Assembly: GCA_024636515.1 (NCBI GenBank)
Contig: JAGXGX010000024.1
Location: forward strand, 1-41,214
From: Roseovarius sp.
GTDB lineage: Bacteria > Pseudomonadota > Alphaproteobacteria > Rhodobacterales > Rhodobacteraceae
Direction: 5' to 3'
Length of the DNA: 41,214 nt
Below the pieces are notes generated by a model, which was not told the origin of the DNA, did not search any database, and saw only the letters and a list, made by a program, of their open reading frames with translations. Position 1 is the first letter of the stretch, and each line of letters opens with the position of its first letter. The translations under genes were made by a program, and so were the position numbers. Below are positions 17,977-26,321 of the stretch, piece after piece.

Positions 17977-18750
17977 CTACAGCGCGGTCCAGCCCCCATC
18001 GACACTGATCGTAGTACCCGTCACCTGCGCCGCCGCGTCCGAGCAAAGATATAGCGCGGTTCCGCCCAGTTGCTCTACCGTCGCGAACTCCTTAGAGGGC
18101 TGCCGCTCTAGCAGGACGTTCTTGATCACGTCCTCGCGGCTCATGTTGTATTCCTTCATGGTATCTGGAATCTGCTCATCAATCAGCGGTGTCAGGACGT
18201 AGCCCGGGCATATGGCGTTGGCAGTGATCGGCTCCTGCGCCGTTTCCAGCGCGGTTACCTTGGTTAGGCCGACGATGCCGTGCTTGGCCGCGACATAGGC
18301 CGATTTATAGGGGCTTGCGGTCAGGCCATGGGCTGACGCGATGTTGATGACCCGGCCCCAACCCGCCTTGCGCATCATCGGCAGCGCCGCGGCGGTGGTG
18401 TGAAAGGACGAGCTGAGATTGATCGCGATGATCGCGTCCCACTTAGCGGTGGAAAAATCCTGCAAGGGCGCGACATGCTGGATGCCTGCGTTGTTGATCA
18501 GGATATCGCAGGCGCCCGCCTGCTCGATCAATGCGCGGCACTCCTCCCCCTTCGACATATCGGCCTTGATGTAGCGCACATCTGTGCCGAATTCTGCGGC
18601 CATATCTTTGGCGAGTTGATGATCGTCTTCGGTGTCGCTGAACGAGTTCAGCACCACATGTCCGCCGGCGCCTGCCATTTCGCGCGCAATGCCGAGGCCG
18701 ATGCCCGAGTTGCTGCCGGTGACGATGACGGTTTTACCTTGGACGCTCAT
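17977..18750 (-). CDS. bdhA: 3-hydroxybutyrate dehydrogenase
   Basis: NAD-dependent oxidation of (R)-3-hydroxybutyrate to acetoacetate, the step after poly-3-hydroxybutyrate depolymerisation. It is a 257-aa SDR protein with cofactor motif TGSNSGIGLGIA, NNAGIQH, the catalytic Ser in NIASAHGL, the YVAAK Tyr-Lys pair, and CPGYVLTPLI(D), typical of this enzyme. The frame extends upstream to 18846, but the ATG at 18750 has AGGAG eight bases before it and starts the conserved fold. The promoter region carries a PhaR-like palindrome, supporting a PHB-cycle role. Confidence 0.94.
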   Translation of the reverse strand: MSVQGKTVIVTGSNSGIGLGIAREMAGAGGHVVLNSFSDTEDDHQLAKDMAAEFGTDVRYIKADMSKGEECRALIEQAGACDILINNAGIQHVAPLQDFSTAKWDAIIAINLSSSFHTTAAALPMMRKAGWGRVINIASAHGLTASPYKSAYVAAKHGIVGLTKVTALETAQEPITANAICPGYVLTPLIDEQIPDTMKEYNMSREDVIKNVLLERQPSKEFATVEQLGGTALYLCSDAAAQVTGTTISVDGGWTAL

Positions 18751-18777
18751 AATTATTTCTCCTGAGTTGTGTTGCGT

Positions 18778-18796
18778 TGCAGCATATAATGCTGCA
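18778..18796. promoter_or_regulatory. PhaR-like palindrome upstream of bdhA
   Basis: Perfect 8-bp arms TGCAGCAT and ATGCTGCA around a 3-bp centre, 28 bp upstream of the bdhA start. The flanks add further TGC/GCA units (TTGCGTTGCAGCA on one side, ATCTGCAAA on the other). PhaR, the polyhydroxybutyrate-sensing repressor of alphaproteobacteria, binds TGC/GCA-rich sites of this kind. The position over the presumed -10 region fits repression. The assignment is motif plus gene function. Confidence 0.6.
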
Positions 18797-18844
18797 TCTG
18801 CAAATATCACTGTACCTTGCGCAATGACGTCATAACGCCCGACC

Positions 18845-18874
18845 AAAAAAAAACGCCAGCGCGAAGCTGGCGTT
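18845..18874 (-). terminator. Strong intrinsic terminator upstream of bdhA
   Basis: A perfect 9-bp stem AACGCCAGC / GCTGGCGTT with a 5-base loop is followed on the minus strand by a run of U residues (nine A on the plus strand at 18845-18853, two of them in the stem). No recognised minus-strand gene lies immediately upstream, so it most likely ends the small transcript described at 18845-18921. Confidence 0.9.
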
Positions 18875-18921
18875 AAGTTATTGAGGCAGGTTTCATACAG
18901 GCAAGAAACCTATCGAGCAGT
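18845..18921 (-). ncRNA. Candidate small RNA
   Basis: A short minus-strand unit of about 77 nt. Its promoter would be TTGGAT (18951-18956), 17 bp, TATAAG (18928-18933). The transcript contains a 7-bp hairpin AGGTTTC/GAAACCT (18905-18911 with 18888-18894, 10-base loop holding UUGCCUG) and ends in the strong terminator at 18845-18874. It lies between bdhA and a divergent solute-binding protein gene with no convincing ORF inside. I do not recognise it as a named family. The alternative is a terminator for a 78-codon ORF overlapping the start of the plus-strand gene, which looks spurious. Confidence 0.55.
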
Positions 18922-18927
18922 GACTCC

Positions 18928-18956
18928 CTTATAAGCAATCTCGCGCTGGCATCCAA
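18928..18956 (-). promoter_or_regulatory. Promoter of the candidate small RNA
   Basis: TTGGAT at 18951-18956 and TATAAG at 18928-18933 on the minus strand, with an exact 17-bp spacer. The -10 box matches the consensus at five of six positions, the -35 only at three. The start point would be near 18921. Confidence 0.45.
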
Positions 18957-19035
18957 GCTAAAAGTTTGAAATGGCTGGAATCCCTCTCTACGGTCGAACC
19001 CAGTGAAACAACGAAGATCAGGAATTGTTGCCGCG

Positions 19036-20880
19036 ATGAGATCATATAGTTTCCAATACCTTGAGCGCCTTTCCGCCGCCGCAGCCTTTGTTTCCTTGGG
19101 TGTGTTCACTGCCTTGCCCGCCCTTGGCCAGCCTGTTCACGGTATCGCGATGTATGGCGAGCCCGCCCTGCCGCCCGGTTATTCGGCGCTCCCCTATGCA
19201 AATCCCGATGCACCCAAGGGCGGTAGCGTGACGTCGGGGAACGTCGGCGGATTCGATTCGCTCAACCCTTTTGCGACCAAGGGAACGCCGCCCTGGCAAC
19301 TACGCTACCTTGCATACGAATCGCTTCTTGGCCGCTCGTGGGACGAGCCGTTCACGCTTTATGGCCTTTTGGCGGAGACGCTAGAGACCGATGACAGCCG
19401 CGAATGGGTTGAATTTACGCTGAATCCCGCCGCCGCGTTTTCCGATGGCAGCCCGGTTACGGTCGAGGATGTGATCTGGTCTTTCGAGACGTTGGGCACG
19501 CGCGGCCATCTGCGCTACCGCGATTTCTGGACCCGCATTGACAGCATCGCGCAGACCGGACCGGGCAAGATCCGCATCGAGTTTGACACATCCAACGGCC
19601 CACCCGACCGTGATCTGGTGCTGCTGGCCGGCCTGCGCCCAATCCTGAAAAAAGCGCAATGGTCAGGCACCGCATTTGAGGATGGCGCGATCGAAGATAT
19701 CCCCATCGGCACCGCACCCTACGTCGTCGACAGCTATCAGATCGACCGGCAAGTAAAGCTGCGGCGCAATCCCGACTATTGGGGCAATAACCTTGGTTAT
19801 CGCCGTGGCACCGGTAATTTTGATGAGATCCGCATCGACTTCTACGGCGATGACGCCGTGATGAAGGAGGCGTTCAAGGCCGGTGAGATCAGCTATATTC
19901 GCGAATTCAACGCCGAGCGTTGGGAGGAGATGGCAGCCCTGCCCGCCGTAAAAGACGGCGATATCGTGCGCAGCGAGATCCCCAATGGACAGCCCTCGGG
20001 TATATCTGGGTTTGTCATGAACACCCGGAACCCACCGCTGGACGACTGGCGCGTGCGCCAAGCACTGATAGATGCATTCAATTTCGAGTACATTAATGAC
20101 ACGCTGACCGGCGGGCGGCAGCCGCGCATCACGTCCTATTATTCCAATTCCGAGCTTGGGATGCGCCCTGGTCCCGCGTCGGGCGCTGAGGCGGCGCTGC
20201 TGGCCCCCTATGCTGATACCCTGCTGCCCGGCACACTGGACGGATATGCCCTGCCCGTCTCGGATGGATCCAAGCGTAACCGCGACAATATCCGCGCCGC
20301 CGCAGCCCTGCTGGCGGACGCCGGCTGGAGTGTTGAGGACGGTATTCTGCGCAAGGATGGCCAGCCGCTGGTTCTGACCGTGCTGCTGCAACAGGACGCG
20401 CTGGTGCAGCAGGCGACCGCCATGATGGATATCTACGCCCGCGCGCTGGAGCGTTTGGGCATCACCCTGAACGTCCAAAGCGTCGACAAGGCGCAGTATA
20501 CTGTACGCGAGGCGAACTACGATTTCGACCTCACCTATATGCGCCGGTCGCTATCGCTCTCGCCGGGCGGCGAGCAGTATTTCTATTGGGGTGCCGAAGG
20601 CGCGGACCAGCCCGGCAGCCGCAATCTCATGGGCATGGACAGCCCGGCAGCCGAGGGGATGATCCATGCCATGCTGGCCGCGACCAGCCGCGAGGAATTC
20701 GTCACTGCGGTTCGCGCCTTGGACCGCGTGTTGATTTCTGGCCGCTATGTCATCCCCATACATCAGTATTCGGTGGGCCGTATTGCCCATGACGCCCGCC
20801 TCCACTATCCTAAAGACCAGCTGCCACTCTATGGCGACGGCGTGGGTTTCCTGCCCGAAGTCTGGTGGATGGAAGACTAA
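19036..20880 (+). CDS. Extracellular solute-binding protein family 5 (YejA-like)
   Basis: Periplasmic receptor of a peptide/oligopeptide-type ABC transporter, 614 aa, the size of the YejA branch. A signal peptide covers about residues 1-32 (RLSAAAAFVSLGVFTALPALGQ). The mature protein starts HGIAMYGEPALPPGYSALPYANP, characteristic of this branch, followed by PDAPKGGSV, GGFDSLNPF, YESLLGRSWDEPFTLYGLLAE and FSDGSPVTVEDVIWSF. A GTG at 19003 is possible, but the ATG at 19036 gives a proper signal peptide and has AGGA about 12 bases upstream. No permease or ATPase genes follow, so it works with components encoded elsewhere or is a lone receptor. Confidence 0.9.
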   Translation: MRSYSFQYLERLSAAAAFVSLGVFTALPALGQPVHGIAMYGEPALPPGYSALPYANPDAPKGGSVTSGNVGGFDSLNPFATKGTPPWQLRYLAYESLLGRSWDEPFTLYGLLAETLETDDSREWVEFTLNPAAAFSDGSPVTVEDVIWSFETLGTRGHLRYRDFWTRIDSIAQTGPGKIRIEFDTSNGPPDRDLVLLAGLRPILKKAQWSGTAFEDGAIEDIPIGTAPYVVDSYQIDRQVKLRRNPDYWGNNLGYRRGTGNFDEIRIDFYGDDAVMKEAFKAGEISYIREFNAERWEEMAALPAVKDGDIVRSEIPNGQPSGISGFVMNTRNPPLDDWRVRQALIDAFNFEYINDTLTGGRQPRITSYYSNSELGMRPGPASGAEAALLAPYADTLLPGTLDGYALPVSDGSKRNRDNIRAAAALLADAGWSVEDGILRKDGQPLVLTVLLQQDALVQQATAMMDIYARALERLGITLNVQSVDKAQYTVREANYDFDLTYMRRSLSLSPGGEQYFYWGAEGADQPGSRNLMGMDSPAAEGMIHAMLAATSREEFVTAVRALDRVLISGRYVIPIHQYSVGRIAHDARLHYPKDQLPLYGDGVGFLPEVWWMED

Positions 20881-20949
20881 GGCCCGCCAATGACCGGGAT
20901 TATCCGGCGCGGCGATATAAGCAGACATAGGCAATTACAGGTATTTCCG

Positions 20950-21063
20950 ATGAAAACGATGATCGCAATATGTGCGCTGGCAATCTTGGCAGGCTGCGCG
21001 ACGGTCGAGGGCGTAGGCCGTGACATCTCGGGCGCCTCGCGCGGTGTTCAGGGCTGGTTCTAG
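20950..21063 (+). CDS. Entericidin-like small lipoprotein
   Basis: A 37-residue ORF, too short for normal ORF calling. It starts MKTMIAICALAILAGC with a lipobox LAGC (residues 13-16), so Cys16 would be lipidated. The remainder, ATVEGVGRDISGASRGVQGWF, matches the entericidin A/B style (GxGxDI repeated-glycine tail). Entericidins are small outer- or inner-membrane lipoproteins linked to stress and stationary phase. The ribosome site is weak (AGG). It lies 69 bp after the solute-binding protein. Confidence 0.8.
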   Translation: MKTMIAICALAILAGCATVEGVGRDISGASRGVQGWF

Positions 21064-21192
21064 GCCGGGCATAGCCGCCAGATCATAAGGCATAGCACTG
21101 CGGTTGGGCGCCTATGGCGCATTTGGCGCGCCTTGCAATGGGTCTGGCCTGCGCATACCAAGGCGGCGCCCATGAATGAAAGGCCCGCCCGA

Positions 21193-21843
21193 ATGGTCAA
21201 ACTCGACATCGTCTCCGACCCGATCTGCCCTTGGTGCTATATTGGTAAAACTTTGCTGGACCGCGCGCTAGAGCAGCGCCCCGAGCATCCCTTTGTGGTC
21301 GAATGGCACCCCTTTCAGTTGAACCCCGACATGCCAGCCGCTGGTATGGATCGCCGCGCCTATCTGGAGGGCAAGTTCGGCGGCAAGGATGCCGCCGTTG
21401 CAGCCTATGCGCCTGTCGTCGAACGGGCCGAGGCCGTGGGCCTAAATATTAACTTTGAGGCGATGAAACGCACGCCGAACACGCTGGACGCGCACCGCCT
21501 GATCCATTGGGCCGGTATTGAAGGCAAGCAAAACGCAGCCGCGATGGCGCTGTTTGCAGCATACTTCACCCAAGGCAGCGACATTGGCGACTCCGAGGTT
21601 CTGTCCGACATCGCAGACGGTATCGGCATGGATGCCGCCATCATAGGTAAGCTGCTGGCCTCGGATGCCGACGCAGATGACATACGCGCCCGCGACACGC
21701 AGTTTCGCGAGATGGGCGTCACCTCTGTTCCGACATTCATCGTGGCCGCGCAGCATGCGGTGCCGGGCGCGCAGGACACCGCTATGTGGCTCAAGGTGAT
21801 GGACGAAATCATCGCGCAACGCGCTGCCGAAGACGGCAGTTAA
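21193..21843 (+). CDS. DsbA-family oxidoreductase, FrnE-like
   Basis: Thioredoxin-fold protein of the DsbA/2-hydroxychromene-2-carboxylate isomerase group, 216 aa. The redox motif is CPWC in VSDPICPWCYIGK (residues 10-13), close to the N-terminus, and the cis-proline segment is VTSVPTFIV (about residue 175). No signal peptide is present, so it is cytoplasmic, as for FrnE. The family begins at MVKLD, hence the ATG at 21193 with AAAGG nine bases upstream. An in-frame ATG at 21172 (seven codons earlier) is equally well spaced from a ribosome site. The precise substrate is unknown. Confidence 0.88.
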   Translation: MVKLDIVSDPICPWCYIGKTLLDRALEQRPEHPFVVEWHPFQLNPDMPAAGMDRRAYLEGKFGGKDAAVAAYAPVVERAEAVGLNINFEAMKRTPNTLDAHRLIHWAGIEGKQNAAAMALFAAYFTQGSDIGDSEVLSDIADGIGMDAAIIGKLLASDADADDIRARDTQFREMGVTSVPTFIVAAQHAVPGAQDTAMWLKVMDEIIAQRAAEDGS

Positions 21844-21939
21844 GCTTGGCATACCGCCGTATACTGACATCTTCCCTTCTGTGACGCATTCCGCTAAAAC
21901 GCGCGCATAATTTGCCCCTCTCATCCGAAAGGCCGCCTC

Positions 21940-23154
21940 ATGTCTAAAATTAAGGTTGATAACCCCATCGTCGAGCTAGACGGCGACGAAATGACCCGCA
22001 TCATCTGGGAATTCATTAAGAAAAAGCTGATCTTGCCCTATCTCGACGTCGATCTGAAATACTACGACTTGGGAATTATGGCCCGCGACGAGACAGACGA
22101 CCAGATCACCATTGATGCGGCCCACGCGATCCAGAAATACGGCGTCGGCGTCAAATGTGCGACCATCACGCCCGATGAGGGCCGCGTCGAGGAATTCGGC
22201 CTGAAAAAGATGTGGCGCAGCCCGAACGGCACGATCCGCAACATCTTGGGCGGCGTTGTGTTCCGCGAGCCGATCCTTTGCAAAAACGTGCCGCGCCTTG
22301 TGCCCGGATGGACGAAACCCATCGTCATCGGGCGCCACGCCTACGGCGATCAGTACCGCGCCACCGACATGAAATTCCCCGGCCCCGGCACGCTGTCGAT
22401 GAAGTTCGTCGGCAAAGACGGCACCGTGATGGAAGAAGAAGTGTTTCAGGCGCCGTCCTCGGGCGTCTATATGGCGATGTATAACCTCGACGATTCCATC
22501 AAGGATTTCGCCCGCGCGTCGATGAACTACGGCTTGCAACGCAAATGGCCGGTGTATCTGTCGACCAAGAACACGATCCTCAAAAACTACGACGGCCAGT
22601 TCATGCTGCTGTTCCAGCAGATCTTTGACGAGGAGTTTAAGGACAAGTTCGAGGAGGCGGGCATCACCTATGAGCACCGCCTGATCGACGACATGGTGGC
22701 GGCCGCGATGAAATGGTCCGGCGGCTACGTGTGGGCCTGCAAGAACTACGACGGCGACGTGCAGTCAGATACCGTCGCGCAGGGCTTCGGCTCGCTTGGC
22801 CTGATGACATCCGTATTGATGACCCCCGATGGCCAGACGGTCGAGGCCGAGGCGGCGCACGGCACCGTAACGCGCCACTACCGCCAGCACCAAAAGGGTG
22901 AGGAGACGTCGACCAACTCGATCGCGTCCATCTACGCATGGACCGGCGGTCTAAAGCATCGCGGCAAGCTGGACGGCAACGAGGCGTTGATTAACTTCGC
23001 CGTGACGCTGGAGAAGGTCGTTGTGGACACCGTCGAGGCGGGCCACATGACCAAGGATCTGGCCCTGCTGGTTGGCCCCGACCAAAGCTGGCTGACCACC
23101 ATGGGTTTCCTCGAAAAGGTGGACGAGAACCTTAACAAGGCGCTGAACGGCTGA
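21940..23154 (+). CDS. icd: Isocitrate dehydrogenase (NADP+), homodimeric eukaryote-like type
   Basis: TCA-cycle oxidative decarboxylation of isocitrate to 2-oxoglutarate with NADPH formation. It is 404 aa and belongs to the type II subfamily, found also in mitochondria, rather than the E. coli type. Diagnostic blocks are [13 protein letters not shown], the phosphate/substrate loop [33 protein letters not shown], the metal ligands in [11 protein letters not shown] and [20 protein letters not shown], and [12 protein letters not shown]. It begins at an ATG after AAAGG. An intrinsic terminator follows. Confidence 0.97.
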   Translation: MSKIKVDNPIVELDGDEMTRIIWEFIKKKLILPYLDVDLKYYDLGIMARDETDDQITIDAAHAIQKYGVGVKCATITPDEGRVEEFGLKKMWRSPNGTIRNILGGVVFREPILCKNVPRLVPGWTKPIVIGRHAYGDQYRATDMKFPGPGTLSMKFVGKDGTVMEEEVFQAPSSGVYMAMYNLDDSIKDFARASMNYGLQRKWPVYLSTKNTILKNYDGQFMLLFQQIFDEEFKDKFEEAGITYEHRLIDDMVAAAMKWSGGYVWACKNYDGDVQSDTVAQGFGSLGLMTSVLMTPDGQTVEAEAAHGTVTRHYRQHQKGEETSTNSIASIYAWTGGLKHRGKLDGNEALINFAVTLEKVVVDTVEAGHMTKDLALLVGPDQSWLTTMGFLEKVDENLNKALNG

Positions 23155-23180
23155 TTGGTGCCAGACAGTGAAGTGACTGG

Positions 23181-23206
23181 GGGCGGGCCGGAAGGCTCGC
23201 CCTTTT
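23181..23206 (+). terminator. Intrinsic terminator of icd
   Basis: GGGCGGGCC (23181-23189) and GGCTCGCCC (23194-23202) form a 9-bp stem with one G-U pair and a GGAA tetraloop, followed by TTTT on the plus strand. It starts 27 bp after the icd stop. Confidence 0.9.
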
Positions 23207-23304
23207 CCCCATTGGGACTGGTTTGCTGCCCCGCCGTCCTGCGATTGAAACCTTCCTGCAGTGGGGCACTTGGGTCTGCGACCAACAGCTAACAGGAAAC
23301 AGCT

Positions 23305-23388
23305 ATGCGCATGATGATCGCAACATTTGCACTGGCCCTGATGCCCGCCGATGCGATGGCATCGGACACGCTCCCGATACGCAGCTGA
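23305..23388 (+). CDS. Possible 27-residue secreted micropeptide or gene remnant
   Basis: ATG at 23305 follows AGGAAA by about five bases. The ORF encodes MRMMIATFALALMPADAMA, which looks like a complete signal peptide with an AMA cleavage site, then only eight more residues (SDTLPIRS) before TGA, 2 bp from the end of the convergent ATPase gene. Its first codons resemble those of the entericidin gene at 20950 (ATGATCGCAA then an ALA-coding stretch). It may be a micropeptide, a decayed exported-protein gene or chance. Confidence 0.3.
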   Translation: MRMMIATFALALMPADAMASDTLPIRS

Positions 23389-23389
23389 C

Positions 23390-24229
23390 CTACGGCAACG
23401 GCGCCCCATGCCGTCCGGAAAGATCCGTCACGAACTGCCACGCCACGCGGCCCGAGCGGCCGCCGCGTGTGGCCTGCCACTCGATCGCGTCGGCGCGCAG
23501 ATCCTCGTCCGAAATCTTGATGCCGAACGCGTCGCAATAGCCGCGCACCATCGACAGGTATCCGTCCTGATCGCAGGCATGAAAGCCCAGCCATAGGCCG
23601 AAACGATCGCTGAGCGATACTTTCTCCTCGACAGCCTCGCCGGGGTTGATAGCGCCGCCGCGCTCGTTGTCGATCATGTCGCGGGGCATCAGGTGGCGTC
23701 GGTTCGACGTGGCGTAAAAGATGACGTTTTCAGGTCGGCCCTCAATGCCGCCATCCAGCACAGCCTTTAGCGATTTGTACTGCTGGTCGTCGTGGCCGAA
23801 GCTGAGATCGTCGCAATAAAGGACGAACCGCGCATCGCTTACCCGCAAGAGCGCGAGAAGGCGCGTCACGCTAGTTAAATCCTCGCGCTGAAGTTCCACA
23901 ATTTTCAGCGGCAGGCCCTGCGCCACCACCTCAGCATGCACCGCCTTTACCAGACTGGACTTGCCCATGCCGCGCGCGCCCCAGAGCAGCGCGTTGTTGG
24001 CAGGCAGGCCGCGCGCAAAGTGCAGCGTGTTTTGCAGCAGCGTATCGCGGGCGCGGTCGATCCCGACCAGCAGATCCATATCCACGCGGGAAACATCGGG
24101 CACGGGCTGTAGGTGATCGGGCGACACATGCCAGACATAGGCGTCATGCGCGACCAGATCGGGCGCAGGCGCAGGCGGCGGGCTGATCCTCTCCAGTGCC
24201 GCTGCGATCCGGTCTAGCGGGTCACTCAC
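23390..24229 (-). CDS. DUF815 family AAA+ ATPase
   Basis: P-loop ATPase of 279 aa. Walker A is GARGMGKSS (about residues 84-92), Walker B-like FVLYCDDLSF (around 134), and a sensor ATSNRRHLMPRDM follows. The segment VSLSDRFGLWLGF is typical of DUF815. Cytoplasmic; function unknown, though the family resembles MoxR/DnaA-type remodelers. Its ATG overlaps the tatC stop by 4 bp, so it is the final cistron of the tat operon. That linkage, not the sequence, suggests a link to secretion. Confidence 0.9.
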   Translation of the reverse strand: MSDPLDRIAAALERISPPPAPAPDLVAHDAYVWHVSPDHLQPVPDVSRVDMDLLVGIDRARDTLLQNTLHFARGLPANNALLWGARGMGKSSLVKAVHAEVVAQGLPLKIVELQREDLTSVTRLLALLRVSDARFVLYCDDLSFGHDDQQYKSLKAVLDGGIEGRPENVIFYATSNRRHLMPRDMIDNERGGAINPGEAVEEKVSLSDRFGLWLGFHACDQDGYLSMVRGYCDAFGIKISDEDLRADAIEWQATRGGRSGRVAWQFVTDLSGRHGAPLP

Positions 24230-25131
24230 GCCTTCGGCTCCTCGTCCTCGTCAGGATGCAAGTCCTCGCCTGCCAGATCGTCCTCGTCCTCATCGTCGTC
24301 ATCCTCGAACCAAAGGCCCTCGGCGCGCAATTTGGCCTCACGTTTGCGCTCAACACGAGCGACGAGCTGGATCGAGATCTCGTAAAGGCCGTAGACAACG
24401 ACGAAAAGGATACCTTGCGTGATGACGTCCGGCGGCGTGACCAAGGCGGCCAGCACCAGAATACCGACGACAGCATACTTACGAACGCTGCGCAGGCCGG
24501 GGGCGCTGACGAGGCCGGCCTTGCCCATCAGAGTCAACAGGACGGGCAGCTGAAAACAGAGGCCAAAGGCGACGATGAACTTGATCGTGAGGTTCAAATA
24601 TTCCTGAGCCGAGCCTTGAAACACGACGCTCAGCGGCGCGGCGCCCTCGACCCCATCAACGACCTCGCCCGAGTTGCCAAACTGCTGGAACCCAAGAAAG
24701 AAATCATACGCGAGCGGCGTAACCACGAAGAACGCAAAGCTGGCGCCGAGGATGAACATGAACGGCGACGCGATGATAAAGGGCAGGAATGCGCCCTTCT
24801 CATTCTTGTAAAGGCCGGGCGCCACAAAGCGCCACATCTGGTTCGCAATGAACGGAAATGACAGGATCAGACCGCCCAAGAGCGACACCTTGATCGCAAC
24901 AAAGAAGCCTTCTTGCGGGCTGATAAAGATCAGGTCGCAATCCTGGCCGCGCTCCGCCAATTGCGAGCAGAGCGGTGCGGTCAGGAAGTTGAAGATCGGC
25001 TGCGCAACTGTAAAGCAGATGATCATACCGGCGAGGAAATACATCACCGAATGGATGAGGCGCGTGCGCAGTTCGGCCAAATGCTCGATCAGCGGCGCGC
25101 TGCTCTCCTCAATGTCATCGCCCTGGCTCAT
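24226..25131 (-). CDS. tatC: Sec-independent protein translocase TatC
   Basis: Core multi-spanning subunit of the twin-arginine translocase, which binds the RR signal peptide. It is 301 aa with six membrane helices. The N-terminal [18 protein letters not shown] is the cytoplasmic signal-binding region with the conserved Glu. [25 protein letters not shown] and [11 protein letters not shown]-type helices follow. The last 35 residues are strikingly acidic (Asp/Glu-rich). It overlaps both neighbours by 4 bp. Confidence 0.96.
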   Translation of the reverse strand: MSQGDDIEESSAPLIEHLAELRTRLIHSVMYFLAGMIICFTVAQPIFNFLTAPLCSQLAERGQDCDLIFISPQEGFFVAIKVSLLGGLILSFPFIANQMWRFVAPGLYKNEKGAFLPFIIASPFMFILGASFAFFVVTPLAYDFFLGFQQFGNSGEVVDGVEGAAPLSVVFQGSAQEYLNLTIKFIVAFGLCFQLPVLLTLMGKAGLVSAPGLRSVRKYAVVGILVLAALVTPPDVITQGILFVVVYGLYEISIQLVARVERKREAKLRAEGLWFEDDDDEDEDDLAGEDLHPDEDEEPKA

Positions 25132-25853
25132 GCATTACCCTTGGAGGAAGCGGCGGCCGCTTTGGCCGTCTTGGGAGCCGGTTTTGCGGCGGTCTTGGAT
25201 TTGGCGACAGGTTTGGTTGCCTTCGACTTCGGCGCAGGCTTGGTAGCGGATGTCTTCGCAGCGGATTTTGTCTTCGGCGCGGCCTTGGCACTTGCCGGAT
25301 TTTTAGCTGCGGGTTCTTTGGTTGCGGTTTTGGGGGCAGACGGTTTCTTGGCTGCTGCCTTCTTAGCGGATTTGGCGACCGGTGCAGTCTTTGGTCCGTC
25401 CTGCTTTGGTCCGTCCTGCGCGGGGGCGATTGACTTGGCGGCTGCTGCGTTCGCTTCGTTGGCGTCAGCCTTCTCGCGGTCCAGACGCTCTTGGGTCGCT
25501 TTGGCAGAATGGGCTGCGATCTTGTCCTTGGCCTCCTGCCGGTCGGGCGACAGCTTTGACTTAGGCTTGCCCGCATCGCGGGTGGCTTGGGTAAAGCTTT
25601 TGGTGCTTTTACGCACTTCGTCCATGGCCGATCCGATAGGATTGGTGGCCTTGCGCAGCGTGTCGGACATGCCTGACACGCCGGAATCGTCGGCCGCGTC
25701 GTTCATCGCCTTGGAAAATTCGCGCGCCATACCTTTGGCTTTGCCGACAAACTGACCGACAGCGCGAAACATTCCGGGCAGGTCCTTGGGGCCGACCACG
25801 ATCAGCGCCACAACACCAATGACGAGAATCTCAGTCCAGCCTAGGTCGAACAT
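25128..25853 (-). CDS. tatB: Sec-independent protein translocase TatB
   Basis: Single-span TatB, 241 aa. The membrane helix is residues 4-21 with the key Glu8 ([20 protein letters not shown]) and is followed by the GPKDLP hinge and an amphipathic helix (about 27-50). The region past residue 150 is a long Lys/Ala/Pro-rich tail resembling histone H1, longer than the E. coli protein (171 aa). It lies 7 bp after tatA and overlaps tatC by 4 bp. Confidence 0.94.
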   Translation of the reverse strand: MFDLGWTEILVIGVVALIVVGPKDLPGMFRAVGQFVGKAKGMAREFSKAMNDAADDSGVSGMSDTLRKATNPIGSAMDEVRKSTKSFTQATRDAGKPKSKLSPDRQEAKDKIAAHSAKATQERLDREKADANEANAAAAKSIAPAQDGPKQDGPKTAPVAKSAKKAAAKKPSAPKTATKEPAAKNPASAKAAPKTKSAAKTSATKPAPKSKATKPVAKSKTAAKPAPKTAKAAAASSKGNA

Positions 25854-25860
25854 GGTGCGC

Positions 25861-26094
25861 TCAGACCTTGTCTTTTTTCTCGGGGGTCACGTCGTACGTG
25901 CCAGCCTTGTGATCGATATCCGTATCGTTGTCGGTTGCTTCGATCTCTTTGCTACCCTCGTCGATACCTTTTTTGAAGGACGTAATGCCTTTGCCGACCT
26001 CGCCCATCAGCGACGAAATCTTGCCACGTCCAAAGAGGACCAGCACGACGACGGCGATCAGCAGAAGGCCAGGAAGGCCGATATTTTGCAGCAT
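25861..26094 (-). CDS. tatA: Sec-independent protein translocase TatA
   Basis: Pore-forming subunit, 77 aa. One membrane helix ([20 protein letters not shown], residues 1-20) is followed by the FGRGKI hinge and an amphipathic helix ([17 protein letters not shown]), then a charged tail. The frame extends upstream to 26283, but the ATG at 26094 with GGGAG about seven bases before it starts exactly at the family N-terminus. First gene of tatA-tatB-tatC-DUF815. Confidence 0.96.
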   Translation of the reverse strand: MLQNIGLPGLLLIAVVVLVLFGRGKISSLMGEVGKGITSFKKGIDEGSKEIEATDNDTDIDHKAGTYDVTPEKKDKV

Positions 26095-26321
26095 GTTATT
26101 CTCCCTTGTGACGGGGCGCCGTTGAGATGGCCCCGCTTGGATGTCAGACAAGTATTTAAACGCTGGCGCGCCCGGTTGAAAGGGGTAACGGCGCAGGCTG
26201 CACGCTGAATCATGAAAAAAGCATCGCGGGCGGGTGGCGTGGTGCAGGAATCCGCAAATTTTGAGACGTAGGAGTGGCCTCAACTATAAAACTACAACTA
26301 GAAGGTGCGCCTATATAGGGC

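Noticed and set aside
18873-19109. 78-codon minus ORF ending at the terminator
   Set aside because: It overlaps the signal peptide region of the plus-strand solute-binding protein and has no clear ribosome site or fold; the RNA reading fits better.
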